Shown here: positions 60,019 to 64,000 of the stretch, one piece after another
Position numbering within the stretch: position 1 is the first letter of the stretch
Layout: each line of letters starts with the position of its first letter
Notes under the pieces: generated by a model
Databases searched by the model: none
What the model saw: only the letters and a program-made list of their open reading frames with translations
Told to the model about the DNA's origin: nothing
Program-made: the position numbers and the translations under genes
Assembly (NCBI RefSeq): GCF_947495315.1
Contig: NZ_CANLYD010000007.1
Location: forward strand, 186,001-250,000
DNA from: an uncultured Aquimarina sp.
GTDB taxonomy: Bacteria; Bacteroidota; Bacteroidia; Flavobacteriales; Flavobacteriaceae
DNA length: 64,000 bases
Direction: 5' to 3'

Positions 60019-61320
60019 ATGGAACATATCGTAATTATCGGCAACGGAATTTCTGGTGTTACTGCTGCAAGGCATATCCGGAAAATGTCTGATAAAAAAA
60101 TTACCCTTGTATCTGCCGAAACAGATTATTTCTTTTCTCGTACCGCTTTAATGTATGTTTATATGGGGCATATGAAATTTGAACATACCCAACCCTATGA
60201 AAATTGGTTTTGGGAAAAAAATCGAATAGAATTAAAAAAGGGGTTTGTTTCTAAAGTAGATCACCAAAAAAGTCAATTAATTTTCGATAGTGGAGAAAAT
60301 CTGCAATATGACAAGCTTATTATTGCCACAGGCTCCAAACCAAATAAGTTCGGATGGCCAGGTCAGGACCTGGATGGTGTAATGGGAATGTATCACAAAC
60401 AAGATCTTGAAAATCTTGAAAAATACGCTCCTAATAATCAAATCTGTAAAAGAGCAGTAATTGTTGGTGGTGGCCTAATAGGAATTGAATTAGCAGAAAT
60501 GCTAAACTCCCGAGGTGTTCCCGTTACTTTTTTGGTACGAGAAGATAGTTTCTGGAATGGAGTTCTTCCTGCTGGAGAAAGCGGAATGATTAACAGGCAT
60601 ATAAAGAATCATCATATTGATCTTCGTTTAGGGATGAATCTAAAAGAAATTATTGCTGATAATAACGGAAAGGTGAAAGCAGCAGTAATTCAGGAAACTG
60701 GAGAAGTGATCGATTGTGATGTTGTAGGTCTAACTGCTGGTGTATCACCAAATGTTAATTTCTTAAAAGATTCAGGCATTGAACTAGGAAGAGGTGTCAA
60801 AGTGAATCGCTTTCTAGAAACTAATATTCCTAATATTTATGCAATAGGTGATTGTGCAGAACAACATGAGGCTATTGGAAATAGAAGACCTATAGAAGCT
60901 GTTTGGTACACAGGTAGAATGATGGGCGAAACAGTTGCTCAGACTATATGTGGAAATAAATTAGAGTATAAACCAGGACATTGGTTTAATAGCGCCAAAT
61001 TTTTAGATATTGAGTATCAGACCTATGGATGGGTATTTGGCAAACCCAAAGAATATGAAGCACAATTTCATTGGATACATCAGGATGATACAAAGTGTGT
61101 TACCGTTTCTTACCATAAAGAAACCAGAGAGTTTCTTGGTATAAATACTTTTGGAATACGAATGCGTCAGGAAACATTTGACAAATGGCTAACAGAGAAA
61201 AAAGATGTGGATTATGTTATGGATCATCTAGCAGAAGCTAATTTCGATCCAGAATTTTTTAAACATTTCGAAAAAGATATTTTAAATGCTTTTCAAAAGC
61301 AACAAACAATAAACGCATAA
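60019..61320 (+). CDS. FAD/NAD-dependent oxidoreductase (rubredoxin/nitrite reductase-type)
   Basis: About 433 residues from the Met chosen here; an upstream ATG at 59950 would add 23 residues ahead of the FAD loop. Motifs: IIGNGISGVTAARHI (FAD), IVGGGLIGIELAEML-like (NAD(P), actual VIVGGGLIGIELAEML), and IYAIGDCAEQ (FAD C-terminal). The body matches pyridine nucleotide-disulfide oxidoreductases without a CxxC redox centre. The C-terminal ~100 residues are an extra domain. It is followed after 3 bp by the polyferredoxin gene, so it likely feeds electrons to or accepts them from that membrane protein. Confidence 0.9.
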   Translation: MEHIVIIGNGISGVTAARHIRKMSDKKITLVSAETDYFFSRTALMYVYMGHMKFEHTQPYENWFWEKNRIELKKGFVSKVDHQKSQLIFDSGENLQYDKLIIATGSKPNKFGWPGQDLDGVMGMYHKQDLENLEKYAPNNQICKRAVIVGGGLIGIELAEMLNSRGVPVTFLVREDSFWNGVLPAGESGMINRHIKNHHIDLRLGMNLKEIIADNNGKVKAAVIQETGEVIDCDVVGLTAGVSPNVNFLKDSGIELGRGVKVNRFLETNIPNIYAIGDCAEQHEAIGNRRPIEAVWYTGRMMGETVAQTICGNKLEYKPGHWFNSAKFLDIEYQTYGWVFGKPKEYEAQFHWIHQDDTKCVTVSYHKETREFLGINTFGIRMRQETFDKWLTEKKDVDYVMDHLAEANFDPEFFKHFEKDILNAFQKQQTINA

Positions 61321-61323
61321 ACC

Positions 61324-62961
61324 ATGGCAGTAGAAAGAAATATGGCATTAACAGGACAACCTCCTAAAAGCCTTAATACAATTCAAAAAATTGGTGTTCT
61401 TATCGGGATATCGGGATTACTAGTATTATTATTGGCATCTTTTAATTTAAACTTAGCCAACAAAGGACTTTGGCTTACAATATCCTTATCAGCCTTAACA
61501 ATAGGTATTATCATTTTTTCAAAAGGAGCATATGATAAAAAACTAGAAGGCATAAAAAATGATGGAGTTTGGTTTAAATCTATGTCATCAAGAGGAGTTC
61601 TTGCCTGGATTGCAGGAATAGTACTTACTGGTTTTTATGTTGTTTTATACTTTTTTGCCGAATTATTAGGATTAGGACAAGGAGTAGATGGAACAAATAC
61701 AGGATTAGTAGGGTTATTTGATCCATTAAGTCGTTTGCTAAGTGGTAATCCGGCTAGTCAATGGTTTGTATATGGAACATTATATACGATTGCTATTGTT
61801 GGTTTTGGAATAAAGTTTTTGATGAAATATAAGCATAATCGCTATGAGCAATTGCGTACTATGAGTGTTATGTTTTTTCAAACAGCATTTGCTTTTGTAA
61901 TACCAGAATTAATGGCTCGTTTAAATTCTGATACTTTTTCTTTGCCTTATAATGACCTAAAAAACATGTGGCCTCTTAATTATTATGCATTTGAACAATG
62001 GCGAGTAGATCAATTTATCAATGCGCAAACAATAGGGTTATTCTTTTTAATACTAGCTGTGCTAATGGTATTTGTAATTTCTCCTTGGCTGACCTATAAA
62101 TATGGAAAAAGATGGTACTGCTCTTGGGTTTGTGGTTGTGGAGGATTAGCAGAAACTGCAGGAGATTCGTTTCGTCAATTATCTGACAAAAGTGTGAATG
62201 CATGGAAACTAGAAAGATGGATGATTCATACGGTATTAGTATTTTCTGTTATCATGACAGTAGCTACCATTTCCACATTTTTAGGATACGATGCTACAAA
62301 ATATTGGTTTACAAAAAATGTGTTTTTAATAAGCGTAGGTGTATTTTTAACCTTACTTTTTGCAGGTATTCTTTATTACAAAAGAAATCAACTAAATAAA
62401 AGTGCTGTTACTGGAGCAGCTGGATTCTTCATCTTTACTATTGCATTTCTTGTTTTGATTAGTTTTGTCGATCTAAGTCAAATACAAATTCAAGCAAAAT
62501 ATTTTTCTTTTGGTTTGAACGACAAAAGTTACGCTGCTGATAGTGCACTAAGAGCTTTTTATGGTTTTGGTATTGGATCTATTTTCTCTGGGGTTATTGG
62601 TACTGGTTTTTATCCTATTCTAGGAAATCGCGTTTGGTGTCGTATGGGTTGCCCTATGGCAGGAATTCTAGGAATTCAACAACGATTGTTTTCTAAATTC
62701 AGAATTACAACTAATGGAGGGCAGTGTATCTCTTGCGGAAATTGTTCTACCTATTGCGAAATGGGAATCGACGTAAGAGCATATGCACAAAAAGGTGAAA
62801 ACATAGTAAGATCTAGTTGTGTGGGTTGCGGAATTTGTTCTGCTGTATGTCCAAGAGGTGTATTAAAACTAGAAAATGATGGTTTAGATGGTAGAATAAA
62901 TTCTAATGAGATTTTATTAGGAAATGATGTTGATCTAATGGATTTTGTAAATAATAAATAA
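61324..62961 (+). CDS. Membrane polyferredoxin (NapH/CcoG-like 4Fe-4S protein)
   Basis: A 545-residue protein with about nine to ten membrane helices. Cysteine pairs between helices are WYCSWVCGCGG and WCRMGCPMAG. Two C-terminal 4Fe-4S ferredoxin motifs are CISCGNCSTYCEMG and CVGCGICSAVCPRG. The architecture matches NapH/RdxA-type electron carriers. Together with the preceding FAD enzyme it probably forms a membrane electron-transfer module; the terminal acceptor is not encoded here. A strong terminator follows. Confidence 0.9.
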   Translation: MAVERNMALTGQPPKSLNTIQKIGVLIGISGLLVLLLASFNLNLANKGLWLTISLSALTIGIIIFSKGAYDKKLEGIKNDGVWFKSMSSRGVLAWIAGIVLTGFYVVLYFFAELLGLGQGVDGTNTGLVGLFDPLSRLLSGNPASQWFVYGTLYTIAIVGFGIKFLMKYKHNRYEQLRTMSVMFFQTAFAFVIPELMARLNSDTFSLPYNDLKNMWPLNYYAFEQWRVDQFINAQTIGLFFLILAVLMVFVISPWLTYKYGKRWYCSWVCGCGGLAETAGDSFRQLSDKSVNAWKLERWMIHTVLVFSVIMTVATISTFLGYDATKYWFTKNVFLISVGVFLTLLFAGILYYKRNQLNKSAVTGAAGFFIFTIAFLVLISFVDLSQIQIQAKYFSFGLNDKSYAADSALRAFYGFGIGSIFSGVIGTGFYPILGNRVWCRMGCPMAGILGIQQRLFSKFRITTNGGQCISCGNCSTYCEMGIDVRAYAQKGENIVRSSCVGCGICSAVCPRGVLKLENDGLDGRINSNEILLGNDVDLMDFVNNK

Positions 62962-62982
62962 AATTCAATAGCTTCAATACAT

Positions 62983-63016
62983 AAAAAAACAGCCTAATCG
63001 ATTAGGCTGTTTTTTT
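62983..63016. terminator. Bidirectional terminator
   Basis: A perfect palindrome, ACAGCCTAATCGATTAGGCTGT, flanked by an A run on the left and a T run on the right. It serves the convergent polyferredoxin and histidine kinase genes. Confidence 0.9.
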
Positions 63017-63040
63017 ATGTAAAAGGTTAGGCTGTAAATT

Positions 63041-64000
63041 TTAAGCGCTCATCGTGTGTGGAAAATACAGACTAATTGTTGTTCCTTTATTATACTCACT
63101 TTCTATTTCCAAAACTCCGTTTTGCTTTTCTACTAGTTTCTTAGCGATGCTTAGGCCAAATCCGGTACCTCTTTCATTTTCTGTTCCTGTTGTAGAATTA
63201 TTCTTTTCTGTAGTAAAAAGATCATAAAGACTCTCATTACGTATTCCTATTCCTTTGTCCTCTATCACTATTCTTACTTGTCCTCCTATTTTTTCGGATT
63301 TTACTATAATATCAGATCCTCGATGAGAAAACTTTATCGCATTCGCAATCAAATTTCGCATAACAGTTTCCATCATAGCCGGATTAATAGTAACCTTTAG
63401 ATCTTTTGGTAATTCATTTATTAAACTAATTTCTTTATTTTTTGTTTTTAAATCAGAAAATGCAAAAACTTTATCTACGATAACAGAAATTTTCTTCGTT
63501 TCTAGCAAAACCTGTGATTGCTTTTTATAAATATTACCCCATTCTAGTAAATCTTCTAACAAATTATTCCCTTTGTCAGCAGCCTCTTTTATCATATTCT
63601 TTATCTGATCACGTTCCTGAATATTATCCACTTCATCTACCATATCGATAAGAGACCTTAATTGATAGAAAGGAGTTCTAAGATCATGTCCAATAATTCT
63701 AAAGAGATCATCTTTTGATTGATTCATTTCTTTAAGCTCCTCATTTTTGATACTTATCAATCTATTTGCCTCTTTTACTTTTCTGGATAGCTGTACGAGT
63801 AGACGTTGACAAAAATATGCCATCAGACCACCTCCACTTACAATCACAAAATAAAATGCTAATTTCTCTATCGGAAATTTAGGGTAATAAAACATACATA
63901 ATGTGATGAAAATAAAATTAATGGTAAGTAAAAAGATAATATGTCTAAAATGCACCAACATTCCCACAGCAAAAAATAGTAGAGATACAATTACTTCTAC
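63041..64000 (-). CDS. Sensor histidine kinase, 5' end off window
   Basis: The frame is open to the right edge: upstream of the Met at 63967 it reads VEVIVSLLFFAVG with no stop, so the true start probably lies outside. At least two membrane helices (residues 8-27 and 36-56 counted from 63967) precede a short coiled coil. The HisKA domain has H94 in FRIIGHDLRTPF, and the HATPase domain shows the N box (VMRNLIANAIKFSHRG), G1 (VIEDKGIGI) and G2 (GTGFGLSIAKKLV). No receiver domain follows, so the partner response regulator is elsewhere. Confidence 0.9.
   Translation of the reverse strand, partial: VEVIVSLLFFAVGMLVHFRHIIFLLTINFIFITLCMFYYPKFPIEKLAFYFVIVSGGGLMAYFCQRLLVQLSRKVKEANRLISIKNEELKEMNQSKDDLFRIIGHDLRTPFYQLRSLIDMVDEVDNIQERDQIKNMIKEAADKGNNLLEDLLEWGNIYKKQSQVLLETKKISVIVDKVFAFSDLKTKNKEISLINELPKDLKVTINPAMMETVMRNLIANAIKFSHRGSDIIVKSEKIGGQVRIVIEDKGIGIRNESLYDLFTTEKNNSTTGTENERGTGFGLSIAKKLVEKQNGVLEIESEYNKGTTISLYFPHTMSA

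Overview
The window looks like chromosomal DNA of a marine Flavobacteriaceae member (Bacteroidota, Aquimarina-like). The evidence is low GC, SusC/SusD pairs, many short-spaced secreted lipoproteins and beta-barrel proteins, a TAnnTTTG-type promoter in front of the only tRNA, a tRNA without encoded CCA, and a coaX-lptC-CBS operon arrangement typical of the group. I see no rRNA, CRISPR array, insertion sequence or prophage.

Layout. (1) 1-5208, minus strand: a housekeeping envelope operon coaX, outer membrane protein, TPR protein, lptC, small membrane protein, CNNM/CBS protein (cut by the left edge). (2) 5396-5501: tRNA-Phe with its own promoter and terminator, then a PAP2 phosphatase. (3) 6609-23612, minus strand: one long co-directional operon running susC, susD, three paralogous FG-GAP/ASPIC-UnbV lipoproteins of about 1100 residues, a vanadium-haloperoxidase-like lipoprotein and a GyrI-like protein. 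A very strong intercistronic hairpin follows susD. (4) 23898-38115: a glucoside-utilisation region with an intracellular GH13, a secreted GH65, two secreted GH3 enzymes, two LacI regulators and a beta-propeller/LuxR-type membrane regulator. Two matching LacI-type operators lie in front of the plus-strand lacI and GH65 genes. It may form one polysaccharide utilisation locus with region 3.

(5) 38771-47829: an apparently complete arsenosugar biosynthesis cluster (AhpD-like protein, ArsS, two TIGR04282-type transferases, rhodanese, purine nucleoside phosphorylase, ArsM, TIGR04283-type glycosyltransferase). It is interrupted by an Old Yellow Enzyme gene and a tandem DUF547 pair. (6) 47854-52611: two AraC-type regulators flanking small secreted proteins (including YceI) and an SDR-type reductase. 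(7) 52612-54937: a small accessory island. It has a 64-residue double-glycine-leader, cysteine-rich peptide gene; a second copy of that gene's approximately 120 bp upstream region attached to a 19-codon remnant and a two-hairpin element; a secreted thioredoxin-like protein; and a gene broken by an in-frame amber codon. (8) 54946-59697, minus strand: an envelope operon of DUF547, beta-barrel, GH113-like hydrolase, lipoprotein and POTRA/barrel protein. (9) 60019-64000: an FAD oxidoreductase plus membrane polyferredoxin pair, a terminator, and a histidine kinase cut by the right edge.

The parts most deserving attention are the peptide island (7), the susCD/triple FG-GAP/haloperoxidase operon (3), and the operator-linked mixed alpha/beta-glucosidase locus (4). 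All functional names come from motifs read by eye; no database search was possible.
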